64,000 nt of DNA from Chrysoporthe austroafricana (Eukaryota; Ascomycota; Sordariomycetes; Diaporthales; Cryphonectriaceae). Location: positions 2,921,583 to 2,985,582 of the forward strand of contig JYIP02000002.1 of assembly GCA_001051155.2 (NCBI GenBank). Direction: 5' to 3'. The notes beneath the pieces were generated by a model. It was not told where the DNA came from and did no database searches. It saw only the letters and a program-made list of their open reading frames with translations. Position 1 is the stretch's first letter. Each line of letters begins with the position of its first letter. This document shows positions 1-10,502 of this stretch, one piece after another. The translations under genes and the position numbers were made by a program.

Positions 1-726
1 GGGCGGGGGGGGACACACGCCGGGTGGGGGGGGGGCCGCATACTGGTTGTCTTTTTTTCTTTTTTTTTTTTTTTTTTTTTAATCTCATGTGCGGGATCCT
101 GAGGCGAAGACGGCCCGGGATGAGGCGTGGAACTCGGACAGCGCTCGCTCTGCTGGGTGACGACGGGATAGCGTGGGTGATAGCGCGGGTAGCCCCCAGC
201 AGATAGGCCCTGGCACCTCACCTCCAGCGAATAGGCCCTAGAACCCTAGGCACGTTCCAGAGCGTGCCGGCAGCGAGAGCCCTGTAATTCCGGCCCTGGA
301 GCGCCCCTGAGACCATTTGTCCCGCAGCAGGGGCCTGCATCTTCAGGCCAGCCACCGGCGTCCGCGGGTTTCCCAGGAACCTTCTGCATCTGGCTCGTCT
401 CTTCTCACGAGCACGAAAGACGGTGGCAGATACAGATACAGATGCAGATAAAGATAGAGATATGGAATCACCAGGAGACAAAGAGGACAAGAGGCCCTTT
501 TTAACCTTATGGCCCTTACTAAGTACCAGATGAGCCGGTGCGGGGAGAAGAAGAATGAATGGGTGCTTCGAGGTTTGATATGGTTTGATATGATTTGATA
601 TCTGCACCGAGTACCACGGCGCCATGCCGTTGATATGGCCTCTCGTCCTCCTCCTCCTTCCCCTCCCCGTCCCCCTCTTCACCGCAGAGCCAGTCCTGAC
701 AGCGAGATAACACACCCACCGGCACC
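1..726. other. Upstream flank of the acetamidase gene
   Basis: No gene is seen here. The left edge has G-runs and a T tract at 60-80. Around 565-600 there is a short repeated GTTTGATATG-like motif, and a CT-rich stretch at 640-680 ends just before the acetamidase ATG, as is usual for fungal leaders. The long minus-strand frames that cross this part continue antisense through the acetamidase and reflect its GC bias. Confidence 0.5.
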
Positions 727-1728
727 ATGGCCCACTCCTTCCACATCCCCGCCTCCAGGGCGCACCTGAAATGGGACAACTCCATCCCGCCCGCCCTCAC
801 CGTCCCCTCCGGCTCCGAGGTCACCTTCGACCTCAAGGACGGCGGCAACAACCAGGTGCGCCCCGACAACGAGGCCGCCGCCATCGCGGCCTTCGACTTC
901 GCCCAGGCCGACCCGGCCTTCGGCCCCGTCTTCGTCGAGGGCGCCGAGCCCGGCGACGTCCTCAAGGTCGAGATCGGCGCCCTCACCCCGGCCGACTACG
1001 GCTGGACCGCCATCTTCAATGGCTTTGGCCTCCTCGCCGACGAGTTCCCCGAGCAGCACGTCAAGATCTGGGACCTGCGCCCCGATTCGCTCCGCCCGGC
1101 CGCCGCGGGCGCCGGCGCTGGGGCCCCGCGCCGCGCCGTCTTCCGGCCCGGCATCTCGGTCCCGGTCCGGCCCTTCCTGGGCGTCATCGGCATCGCGCCC
1201 GCCGCCGCCGGCGAGCTCCCCACCATCCCGCCGTACGCTCTGTCCGGCGGCAACGTCGACACGCGGTACCTGGGCGTCGGGTCGACCGTGTACCTCCCCG
1301 TGCAGGTGCCCGGTGCCCTGTTCAGCTGCGGCGACGGGCACGCCGCGCAGGGCGACGGCGAGGTGTGCGGGACGGCCATCGAGACGCCGATGCGCGCGAC
1401 CGTGCGCCTGAGCGTCGTCAAGCGCGGCGCCCCCGGCTGGCTGGCGCTGCGCTGCCCGCACTACGCGACGCCGCCGCGCCCCGCCGAGGTCGCCGAGGAC
1501 GACCTCCGCGGCACCTACGCCGCGCTCGGCATCCACGCCGACCCGCGGGAGGCCGCGCGCATGGCCCTGCGCGGGCTGGTCGACTGGCTGGAGACGGAGA
1601 AGGGCCTGCCGCGCCCCGAGGGCTACATGCTGGCGAGTGTCGCCGCGAGCCTGCGCATGACCGAGGTCGTGGACATGCCCAACTTCGCGGTCTCGTGCTC
1701 GATCCCGCTGAGCACCTTTGACGACTAG
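727..1728 (+). CDS. Acetamidase/formamidase family protein (FmdA/AmdA type)
   Basis: Single-exon gene for 333 aa. It belongs to the FmdA/AmdA amidohydrolase family, which releases ammonia from formamide or short aliphatic amides and is thought to act in cytosolic nitrogen scavenging. The family hallmark is visible at residues 200-215: Ser-Cys-Gly-Asp-Gly-His, then a GDGEVCG run followed by ThrAla-Ile-Glu. An N-terminal segment with DGGNNQVRPDN and the GDVLKVEI strand also fit the family. Length is within the family range and there is no signal peptide or membrane segment. The start is the first ATG in the frame, in a strong context (CACCATGG) after a CT-rich leader. Codons end almost exclusively in G or C. 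The exact substrate cannot be told from sequence. This is not the amidase-signature amdS family. Confidence 0.9.
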   Translation: MAHSFHIPASRAHLKWDNSIPPALTVPSGSEVTFDLKDGGNNQVRPDNEAAAIAAFDFAQADPAFGPVFVEGAEPGDVLKVEIGALTPADYGWTAIFNGFGLLADEFPEQHVKIWDLRPDSLRPAAAGAGAGAPRRAVFRPGISVPVRPFLGVIGIAPAAAGELPTIPPYALSGGNVDTRYLGVGSTVYLPVQVPGALFSCGDGHAAQGDGEVCGTAIETPMRATVRLSVVKRGAPGWLALRCPHYATPPRPAEVAEDDLRGTYAALGIHADPREAARMALRGLVDWLETEKGLPRPEGYMLASVAASLRMTEVVDMPNFAVSCSIPLSTFDD

Positions 1729-3427
1729 CTATGCACGGTCGACTGCCCGCCCACTTCGCGTACTGTTCCGTATCTTTTTCCTGAGGTTGGTGTTCTGTCT
1801 GCTGTACTGCTGAGCTTTCAAGACTACTCTTAAAGATTTCGGCATGACGAAGCGGTGATCGGGGGCTTCGCCTGTGGAATTATGAAGACGTAATCTGGTC
1901 TTGGGAATTTGTCTGTATCCGAGTTGCTCGTGGCGGTCTTCAGAGTCATCATCTAGCTAGTGATGCTGAAAAATGCCAGAACCAGATATTGTAGGTGCCC
2001 AAGGAACCTTCTAATGTAGCCTCTATATAGTTTTCTGTGAATTGCTCCGCGTTCCACTTATATCTAAACCTAATTCTCTCCCCCAGTGGATTTCCGCCCG
2101 GCATGATATTATCGTGAAAAAAGCCCCGTACCACTCAACTTGAAGGAAACTGACCAGTGCGCAGAGAAAGATGGCGATGTCAATGATACCTCTGTGTTAG
2201 TCAATTAAAGAATTCATTCTCAGTACAGCGAATTTTCCAGGGCCATGTAGTTCACTCGAGATATAGGCCGTCCCACTCTACTCCAGAACATGATCTATGA
2301 GCGACCCTACAAGACACATACATGTTCCCAGACGTCGATATGAAGGAGTAGAACCACTCGGCAGTGCACGACAGACGCAGAGGCCGCCTCGACTCGGCTT
2401 CCAATGGACGCCTTGAGTGCAAGTCCAGCCAGCTCTGGCCAATCGCTGATAAAAGCGAGCCCAACAACGCAGACCGGCCGGGTCCGGCCTGGTGGTCGCT
2501 TCGGGCAGTCTGGCAATGCCCTCAACCAACAGACGCCCCCAGGTATGATTCGTGGCAGACACCCTCACAGTCTGGCGGCTGGGCCTGCAGGGCCCGAGGA
2601 CGCCGCTCACTTGAGCCCAGGACTGGGCGCGGTTGCTTCTGGCCTGGGCCAGGCGAGGGCTGGCCCATCTCGCCTGGGTGAAGGGTAGGCTGCTTTAAGC
2701 GTATTATACCCGAGGCTCGGCTGCTGCGCGCCATCGTGCAGACCCCACGAGACACGGGCGCTGCGGTGGCCCTCTCGCGAAGGAGAACCGGGGGGGGGGT
2801 GTGGTGGTGAAAGGGGAGGGTTCTCTCGTATGCGATGCAACGGTAAGCCCAGGTCCGCAGCAGACTTGCAGTTTCTCAACCTCGCGTCATCCGAAAGGGC
2901 ATGTCCTGCTCTTCTTGCGACAGAAAGTCCAGCTCGGCAGACGAGTGGCCCAGGAACCGCAGGAACCAGTGCGGGATGACCTCGTGTGAAGCACATGAAT
3001 TCAGGACCAGCCAATATTGGGCTCTCGCGGGAGTTCTGGGATAGACTGGACTTACGCCTAGGCTCTCTTTCATCCAGGTCTGACAAATACATCGCGGCCG
3101 GGCTGAGGCTGTGAGTGAAGATCTCGGGCTGGGGAGCCACTCGCGACACCAGGCAATCTCACACGTACATGCAGTGAACCGGAACTCCGGGACTGGCAAT
3201 GCCCTCTACGCCGTTTATGTCCGCGTGAGAGATTCCATGCGCTTCTTTGTGCCGAAAACCGTCCTGGACTTTGGGGGCCAGTTAATCTATATATCTACCC
3301 GAGGCTGCCTCTGTCTCCTTCTCTCCCCTCCTCCCTCACAGCCCAGAACGCCCACTGGCAAGTGCCGCCCCAGCCATCATGACCCAGCCAAGCTCGCTCG
3401 CCTACCCAAGCCCCTGACCCGAAAGAG
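1729..3427. other. Intergenic, 1.7 kb
   Basis: No gene is supported. The first part (1730-2250) is noticeably less GC-rich than the flanking genes and carries a protein-like 61-codon minus frame at 1949-2134 that starts with GTG and resembles no family I recognise. From 3100 on the sequence becomes the promoter and leader of the membrane-protein gene, with a TATA-like element at 3288-3294 and a CT-rich stretch at 3308-3340. Confidence 0.5.
3288..3294 (+). promoter_or_regulatory. TATA-like element upstream of the membrane-protein gene
   Basis: A TATATAT run lies 134 bp before the ATG at 3428. A pyrimidine-rich stretch and a C/A-rich leader follow, which is common in filamentous fungi. Positional evidence only. 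Confidence 0.35.
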
Positions 3428-4475
3428 ATGGGCTCTCTGAACTTCGACCAGAACGCCTGGTACCAGGTCAACGTGACGAGGCAGGCCGGCCAGTCCATGA
3501 TGGGGACGCCGCTGTACGCGAGCAACGACACGCAGGGCTCCGTCTTCTTCCAAGTGACCAACGCCAGCCGGCCAGACGAGGCCTGGCAGTTCTGGGCCTA
3601 CAACGCCTCAGTCTACCTCCTCCGGTGCCGGAACAGCGGGCCGGACGCGTACCTGGCGGCGACGTCCTCGGGGGCCGGCACCGACAGCTCGGACGCGGCC
3701 ATCGGCGACACCTTCCCGGTCGTGGCCAACTATCGGGCCACGGACGCTTCCATGCTCTGGCGCGTCGAGCCGTGGGGCGACGGCACGTACTACTTTTTCA
3801 ACCTCGCCAACGGGTCGAGCTGGCGGCTGAGCGTCGCCGCAACGTCGCTCATACGCATGGACTCGAACATCACCGCGCCGCAGCCCGGCGAGCAGTTCAC
3901 CTTCCGGGAGCTGGGGCCCATCGATGACACCAGGTACTCTACGTACAATGTCAGTATATATATATGTAACTCCCGGATCGGGGAAGACCGCCTGACATGA
4001 CCGTGTACCATAGCTATACCCGACGAGCACGGCGCGCGCCGCTCCGTCCGCGACGGCAGCGACGAGCGCCCAGGCTGAGAGCAGCCCACCCTTGACAACG
4101 CCCTCCGCGAGGTCTCCCGGAACCGTCTCGGCCTTTCGGCCTTTCGGCCTTTCGGCCTCTGCGGCGGTGGGGATCGGGGTCGCCGTGGCGGTGCTGGGCG
4201 CTGCCGCGCTGGGCGTCTCGACCTGGTGGTTCTCTCGCAGGAGGCGGAGGCGGAGAGGTCAACAACCACCCATACTCGAGGCGGATAGTGACAAGGCAGA
4301 CGCGCCGCCGCCGACAGGAGGTCGCCCTGTGCCCGCTGCAGAGCTGCCGGGCAGCTTTGGGTGGGCTGAGCTGTCCTCCTGGAGGGAAGCCGTGGAGCTG
4401 GCCGGTGACACGACATGGCAAGCTAGTAGGAGGTCAAGACACGGGCACGAGAGGATGATGGATGGCGTGGGCTGA
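3428..4475 (+). CDS. Single-pass membrane protein with beta-trefoil-like ectodomain
   Basis: Two exons, 3428-3949 and 4014-4475, joined in phase 0 across a 64-nt intron (donor GTCAGT, branch CCTGACA, acceptor CATAG); 327 aa. Residues 1-170 form a Trp/Tyr/Phe-rich domain with several N-glycosylation sequons (NVT, NDT, NAS, NGS, NIT) and a repeating W-x-hydrophobic pattern that resembles ricin-B-like beta-trefoils; that fold is an inference. A Ser/Thr/Pro/Ala linker follows, then one hydrophobic helix rich in Ala/Val/Gly (coded around 4156-4232), a run of seven to eight arginines as stop-transfer, and a polar tail of about 75 residues. There is no N-terminal signal peptide, so the ectodomain would need an internal signal anchor. 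Similar architectures occur in uncharacterised fungal plasma-membrane proteins. An 8-nt tandem repeat sits in the coding sequence just before the helix. Function unknown. Confidence 0.7.
4129..4158 (+). repeat. 8-nt tandem repeat (CGGCCTTT, about 3.6 copies) inside a coding exon
   Basis: Three full and one partial copy of CGGCCTTT encode the stretch SAFRPFGLSAS immediately before the transmembrane helix of the membrane-protein gene. The unit is not a multiple of three, so gain or loss of one copy would shift the frame of the helix and tail. Confidence 0.85.
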
Positions 4476-5258
4476 GACGACTGCCGGGTGTCAAATCGTA
4501 CAATTGCTAATTTGTGGTCCCGGCTATTTGGATCTGACCGTTGGCATGTATCAGCGTCCCTGGATAAAGCGGGACATTGGATCCCGGGGAGAGTCCAGTA
4601 GGATTCCGTGCGCTCACGGTCCGATCGAGCCGTCCATCCTCTCAACCGTGATAAGGATTCTGAGCCAGATCCAGTTTCCAAGTAGACGTGCACATGGCGG
4701 CTAAAGGTCTTGTGGATGCCGGGCGTCACGTCAGAAGGCGCAGCGCCGCGCAATACCCTCGAGATAGGACGACGGGAAGACAACGCACGATAAGCATCCA
4801 GGTAAGGCAGAAATGATATTTTTGTTTTTTGTATCAAAAATGTATTCAAGACCGCGGGAAACCTATTGCGCCAGTGGTATTTGTTTGTTTCGCAGCCGAA
4901 AGACCGCTCACCGGAAACCCGACCCCGTCCCACCCCGTGAATAAGGGAATAATAGAAAGACGCTCGTGCCGTGCTCTTGGAAAGCCGACATCGAAGCCGC
5001 CAGAACTGAAATATGAGTGCCGTCGAAAATTGACATGCCGAGCAGTCTCGTCACCGAGGAATCAGCGCTGTTTCCGCTCTCGCCCGGTCCGGAAGACACA
5101 AGAAGAAGAAGAAGAAATAAAAAAGAGTTGGCCTCTCTCCGCTTTTTCGTACCCAGCATGCGTGCGTGATGGTCCCTTTTCCCGGCGAAGCGATATCGAC
5201 ACGCCGGCAGGACGAGATCTTTGCTGTGGCAAAGACAGAACAGACGGGCGCGAGCCGC
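4476..5258. other. Intergenic between the membrane-protein gene and xlr1
   Basis: The two genes converge here. I see no gene. The region holds the 3' flanks of both; an A/T-rich stretch at 4815-4840 and the GAAGAA-type tract at 5101-5120 are the only marked features and may include polyadenylation signals. Confidence 0.5.
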
Positions 5259-8235
5259 TCAGAGAGCCAGACCGGTGCCGTCGCCGGTCCAGCGGTAGAG
5301 CGCGAGCAGCTCGCGGCGGCGCTGGTGCTGCTCGCCGAGGTCCTCCGGCACGCGGCCGCGGACCTGGGCGAGGGCGCTGCGCATGACTCTGCTGAAGTTC
5401 CGCTGTGTTTGGAGCCTGGGTCAGTATGGACGTGTTGATACGAGGAGACCAGGAGAAGGGAGGGAAAAGAAGATGCTGACCTGGTATTCAGTGTTGAGCG
5501 TGACGACACAGGCCTCGTGGGCCCGGATGATCGTCTCGCAGGCCTTCACGACGCTCGGCGAGGCCTCGCTCTGCAGCTTGTCGGCGATCAGCAGCAGTAG
5601 GAAGGACCCCTGGAGGAGGTAGATGCCGAAGAAGAAGGGCATGAACTCGAGGCCGGGGTCGTACTCGAGGATGTGGCTGATGGCCTCGGCGGCGGAGACG
5701 GCGTGGCCGGTGGCGGTGATGAAGCCCTGCGAGCTGATCCACAGGTCGATGTCGTCGAGGAGGTTGATCGGGTCCCACTTGCCGGTGAGCAGGACGTGCA
5801 GCACGTGCATGACGTGCGTGCCGTACGCGATGACGATGCGCGTCTGGATCTCCGACTCGCTCAGCCGGCTGACGCTCGTGAGCACGCTGTGCACCGACTG
5901 CACCGACGGCGTGCCCATGTCCACCGGGCCGTCCTCCTGGCCGTTGTCCTCAGCCGCCGCCGCCGCCGCCTTGCTCGCGCCCAGGTGCCGCTGCGCGAAC
6001 CGCTTCAGGCTCTGCTCGTACAGCTCGAGGTGCCGCGTGATCTCCATGGCCTGCGCGTCGAACTCGCGCGCGGACCGGAACCCGACGCCGAACCGCGGGT
6101 GGTTGCGCGCGTGGTTGAGGTCGACGATCTCGCCCAGGATCGCCATCAGCGGCAGGAAGTAGCCGTAGATGCTGTGGCCGCTGCACTCGAACGTAGGCCC
6201 GCGCGCGCGCCGCGGGGGCGGCGGCTGCTGCTCCGCCGAGGGGTCGGAGGCCATCACGCTGGGGTCCGTCACCTGCTGCGCCTGGGCCTGGTGCGGGTCG
6301 AACTCGGCGTTCTGGTAGGCGGTGTCGTCGAGCGGCTGCAGCAGGCCGTCGCACTCGATGTCGAGCAGGAACAGCGGGCGGTTGTAGCACAGTGCCAGGT
6401 GGCGGTCGACGATGTAGACGAGCCACCAGACGCGGCGGCGCTCCTCGCGCTCCTCCTCGGTGACCAAGCCCGGGATGTCGGGCTGGCCGTCGGCGCCGTC
6501 GCCCCCCGGGTCGGGCGCGCTCATGGACCGCGGGAGCTCCCTGCCCAGCCGCAGCTCGCGCGCCAGCGACCACGCGGCGTTCCACCAGCGCAGGCTGGCC
6601 CCCTTGTACTCGCTCGCGGAGACCACCGTGGCCAGGTGGATGTAGGTGACGACGTCGTCCACGGTGCCCGCCGCGCCGAACGGGCCCGTCTCGCTGATCA
6701 GCGCCTCCATGCTGATCGTCCCCGGCAGCGCCACCCCCAGGCCGCCGAGCGCCACGCCGTCGATGGCCGGCGGGCTGGACACCGCCGACGCGTCCTCGGC
6801 GGGCGTGTGGATCAGCGGCCGCAGCAGGCTGACGGTCAGCTCCAGCAGCTTCTGGCAGATCTTGCCCCGGGCCGAGGGCACGCTGGTCAGCAGGGGCGCG
6901 TCGCTCGTCTGCGCCGCCACCCAGAGCATGCTCGCCAGCAGGGCGGGCTGGCACCGCCGCGGCCTCGACGGGTGGAGGAAGGACCGCTTGCGGAAGACGC
7001 AGCCCAGGACGTAGGGGGACATGGGGTGCATCTGCGCGGAGGAGGAGCTCGAGAAGTAGACGTCGATAAGGTCGCAGGCGAGGGAGAGCGGTAGGACGTT
7101 CCCCAGGTGAGGAACCAGGGGTTCCAAGACGGGGTACCGAAGCTGTGAGTTGTGGAAGTTCGGTGCTGGGATATGCGTAGAGTACTGCCTGGGTGGAGAT
7201 GGCAGATTCATCCAGCCAGGAGAAGGGTCATCCCGAGCCATTGGATAGGCGCTCATGGGACTCGTCGTCATCCGGAAAGTAGTCGGGCTTGGTGCGAAGC
7301 CTGGTGTCGGTTGCGTTTGTATTCCGTACGATAGATCGGGATAAGCTGGCATCGCGCCCTGGCTCGAGCCATAGACAGCATGGCCTCCGGCGTTCATCAT
7401 GTGGGCGTCCATGGCCTGCCCGTCGTATGCGTGGTGGACACCAGCGTAGCTGTTGGGGTCGAAAGCCCCCTGGTTGTCGAGGCCGTCGTGGTCCATGATC
7501 CCAGGGTGACCAGCCATCTGCGGCGCGTGCGCCCCCAGATCTGGCGCGCTCTCCAGGCTCGACGAGCGCTCTTCATTTTGCAGGCCGTCGTCGCCTCCCA
7601 CCTCGTTTGTCCGCAGGTCGTTCCCTGTCGCCGCCGAAGAGTCCGTCTTCGCCTCCAGGTGGTCGCCGGGCTTGCTGTTCTCGGCCCCCGGCGTCGGGGA
7701 CTTGGGGTCCGCCTGCGCGGCCGCCGCCTGGGCCGCAGCCTGCTGGGCGAGGTCTTTCCGAGACGCCTTGCCCCTCTTCTTCCTCTCTCGCTGGTACTCG
7801 CAGCCGAGACCAAACTCTGCATCGCTTAGCCTCCCGGCCGGGCCTCTCTCCCAAGCTGCGAGGGCGGGGGTTCCAAGACTTACCTATACAGTGGGCGCAG
7901 GGGTGCTGCCCGTCGCACTTCGTCCGGAGCTGGTTGCACTGGTCGCAGGCGCGCGAGATCCGCCGCCTGACGGGGCCGCTGACGCTCGCGGACCGCCCGC
8001 TGCTGGGCCCGTACGGGTGCTGTCTGTGCTTGCCCTGGGGGCCAGGGCGGTGGAGGTGAGGGTTGTGCGCGCCGACGTGCTGCTGGAGGTGTTGCAGCGC
8101 ATAGTGAGGCCCCTGGGGCAGACCCTCGAGCCCCGTGTGCTGCATATGGTTCTGGGGCACATGGCTGTTGGACAGCAGGTTCGACGATGAGAGAGAGTGG
8201 TACGGCGAAAACCGCTGTAGAGGGTTGGATAACAT
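5259..8235 (-). CDS. xlr1: Xylanolytic/cellulolytic transcriptional activator (XYR1/XlnR/XLR-1)
   Basis: Zn2Cys6 activator of xylanase and cellulase genes and of D-xylose catabolism; nuclear. Three exons on the minus strand: 8235-7884, 7816-5481 and 5402-5259, with introns of 67 nt (GTAAGT donor, phase 1) and 78 nt (GTCAGC donor, phase 0); 943 aa, close to the roughly 940 aa of Trichoderma XYR1. The zinc cluster has Cys97, 100, 107, 113, 116 and 123 in CX2CX6CX5CX2CX6C spacing, flanked by [20 protein letters not shown]. Intron 1 splits it between Cys116 and Cys123. The fungal-specific middle domain (around residues 340-620) contains [14 protein letters not shown] and [31 protein letters not shown] blocks, and the protein ends in [12 protein letters not shown] as in orthologues. 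The C-terminal segment HAVSAAEA (Val824, Ala827) matches the region of the Trichoderma V821/A824 mutations and looks wild type. The start MLSNPL agrees with XYR1 proteins. Confidence 0.97.
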
Positions 8236-8289
8236 GATGGCGGCTTTGCTGGGGCCGAGGCCGAGCTCAGAGGGAGAGACTTCCTTCGG

Positions 8290-8340
8290 TCAGGACGACA
8301 CGATCCAGCAGGCAATGTCTCGGGTTGAAGTGTGAATCAT
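8290..8340 (-). promoter_or_regulatory. uORF 2 in the xlr1 leader (16 codons)
   Basis: ATG at 8340 reads MIHTSTRDIACWIVSS and stops at 8290, 55 nt before the xlr1 ATG. Its ATG overlaps the stop of uORF 1 in an ATGA junction. The start context is weak (T at -3). Confidence 0.45.
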
Positions 8341-8360
8341 CGACGGCGCTCCTCGGGCAT
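8337..8360 (-). promoter_or_regulatory. uORF 1 in the xlr1 leader (7 codons)
   Basis: ATG at 8360 reads MPEERRR and stops at 8337. The start context is moderate (G at -3). Its stop TGA shares bases with the ATG of uORF 2, the arrangement seen where termination and re-initiation are coupled. Confidence 0.45.
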
Positions 8361-8522
8361 GGCGTTGCAGGAATCGCAGGACGTGGTCGTCGCAAGTGAA
8401 CCGCCTTCGTTTGTCTCCTGACAATCTGATGGCGTGCGCTCTCTCTCACGCTCGCTCTCTGTCTGTCTGTCTCTCTGCCTCTCTGTCTTCTCTGGTGCTG
8501 AGATCAAGCAGACGGCCCTCAC

Positions 8523-8529
8523 ATATATA
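8523..8529 (-). promoter_or_regulatory. TATA-like element of xlr1
   Basis: A TATATA element on the minus strand 290 bp upstream of the xlr1 ATG. Just upstream of it on the same strand are CTGGGG, which fits the CreA/CRE1 consensus SYGGRG, and AGCTAAG, one base off the XlnR-type GGCTAA motif. Binding is not shown. Confidence 0.4.
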
Positions 8530-10465
8530 CCGACCCCAGAAACTTAGCTAGACGCCCAGGCGGAGTCAAGGTTAGCACGGCCTCTGGACAGCAAGCAGGA
8601 GGCGGTAGCGTGAAGCAGGCTGTCTGAGACTAGAGCGGGTGCGGGGAGGATGGCGAAGTTGACAAGTTCGAGACAGGCCGCAGCAGCCACCACGCCGGAG
8701 AATTTCTCAGCCCGTCCGTCGAACGACACAGGAGATCACCAGGTTCGGACGAGGTCTGCCGGGCTGTGAATCCGGGGAGGAGGCATGGGGTGGTGGGTGA
8801 GGCCGGGGGGGGGGAAGACGCAGGGCCTTGCATGAACGGGGGGGAACAGTAGAAGTCTAGATGAGCGCACGGCGCGCCGCGAGATGTGAGACTGGACTTA
8901 CCTAGAACAGGGCAGAGATGTGGGACGCAAATTTGAGGAAGCAATTTGTCGTACCAGACTTCTGCATGTGGGCATCCGATCCCTTCCTTGGTGTTGTGGT
9001 GCTGCTGCTGCTGCTGTAGTTGCTGCTGCTGCTCCGGGGGGGAGGCTGATCAGCGGCGCCCTTCCCCCTCCCCAAAATCCTATCTCCGTTCTGTTCGCCC
9101 CGGCGACTCAGTTGTGGTCTCCGACCGTCTTCTCTCCCGGGGACAAGACCCGTTGGGGGGGGGGGGCCGTTCAGGGCCCCGTCGAGATGCGTGCTGCTGC
9201 CCGACCCGGCGTCGAGCGAGAGCGTGAGACGCTTGCCGGTGGGGGGAGGGAGGTTTCTTCCCTGGGGGGGCCCGGTCAGAGGATGTCGGCCGTGGTGGTC
9301 TTTCTCCCTGCGGCGCCCTCTACGACAGCCCACAGAGGATTAGTGTGTCATGCGCGGAAAAAAAAAAAAAATAAAAAAAAAAAAAGGAGGTCGTCGTGAC
9401 AGGCGAGGCGAGGCAAGGCGGACGGCCGGGCGGAGGCGGATGGCTCAGGACCCAGGACGGGGCGACATAGGATCGAAAACCACCCCCCCACAGCACGGCG
9501 GACGGACTCGAGGGCCTGGAGGCGTACTGGATCAAGGGCACGCAATATAGGCGCGCGCCGGGCGACGGGAAGACGGGGGGGGGCTCTGTGTGTGTGGGCA
9601 GCGAGAGAGATTGGGCGTCCACGTTCGAGAGCAGGCGTGACGACGTGAGACCGGGGGAGGAGGCAAATAAGCTACGGCAGAGGGATGGTGGGCTGGGCTT
9701 ATAAGACGACTGGCCCAGAGGGTCCTGTGAGGGTCACGAAAGTATGGTTCGCCGCCCTCAAGGGACCGAGGGGCTAGCCGGGATCGTCCATAACGCGGAC
9801 GAAGGAGGGATAGGATGGGCCGGATGGGCACAGAGAGACATTTTCCAGTCTGTCGAAGCTCCGGCCTCCTGGGCCAGAGAGAGCCAAGGCCGGGCAGGGC
9901 CTCTCTTAGATTAACGGGCCCTTCTTGGGGGGGGGGGAGGCCGACGCAGAGAGAGAGTGAGAGGCAGGCCATCATGGCTGGGAGGACCTAGCCACGCACC
10001 CACCCCCCCCTCCTCCTCGTCTCTCTCTCTCCCCAGTCCTGCTGCCGGGTGGGTTCGCGGGGCGGGCAAGCAGTTCACGAGACGGCCAGGCGGGCCAGGC
10101 CCAATCCCTCGCGGAGGTGGGTCCCCATGCTGTGCCCACAGCAAGCAAGCACACAGGCGGGTTCCGCATCCTGCTGCAGCGAGCGGCTGCAGTGACCACC
10201 TGCTGCTGCGGCGGCGATGCAGCGGGCGGCTGGGGTGACGAGACGAGGCCCGACTGACTCCATAAGAGGAGAGCGAGCGAGAGACAGGAGTAGACAGCTC
10301 GAGACTGGGTGGAGAAAAGCTGCAGGCGCCGTCCGAGCTCTGCGCGTCCTCCGCACTCTCGGACGCATGTCTGCATGCATGCGTGTATGTATAGTATGTG
10401 TGTACATAATAATATATGTACGTGTGTAACATAGTACATATGTATGTGTGTACATAGTCTGAATG

Positions 10466-10469
10466 CGTG

Positions 10470-10500
<31 letters not shown>

Positions 10501-10502
10501 AT
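10466..10502. repeat. GT/CA dinucleotide repeat
   Basis: An almost perfect (GT)n run with one TTT interruption, set inside about 120 bp of TATG/TGTA-rich sequence starting near 10375. Alternating purine-pyrimidine sequence of this kind can form Z-DNA. Confidence 0.9.

Larger units (their letters stand above)
8236..8522 (-). promoter_or_regulatory. Presumed 5' leader of xlr1
   Basis: Between the TATA-like element and the ATG of xlr1 the transcript would carry a purine-rich (GA) tract at about 8495-8437 and then two short upstream ORFs. No other ATG lies between about 8495 and the main start. The transcription start was not determined, and a longer spliced leader is possible because a strong GTAAGT donor lies further upstream at 8901. 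Confidence 0.4.

Noticed and set aside
679..1536. 285-codon minus-strand frame antisense to the acetamidase
   Set aside because: It is a by-product of GC-ended codons in the sense gene; its translation is Ala/Gly/Arg-rich with no domain.
1949..2134. 61-codon minus-strand frame with protein-like composition
   Set aside because: Starts with GTG and has no family match that I can see; could be a random frame in AT-richer sequence.
5673..7094. 473-codon plus-strand frame antisense to xlr1
   Set aside because: Shadow of the xlr1 coding strand; low-complexity Arg/Val/Ala translation.
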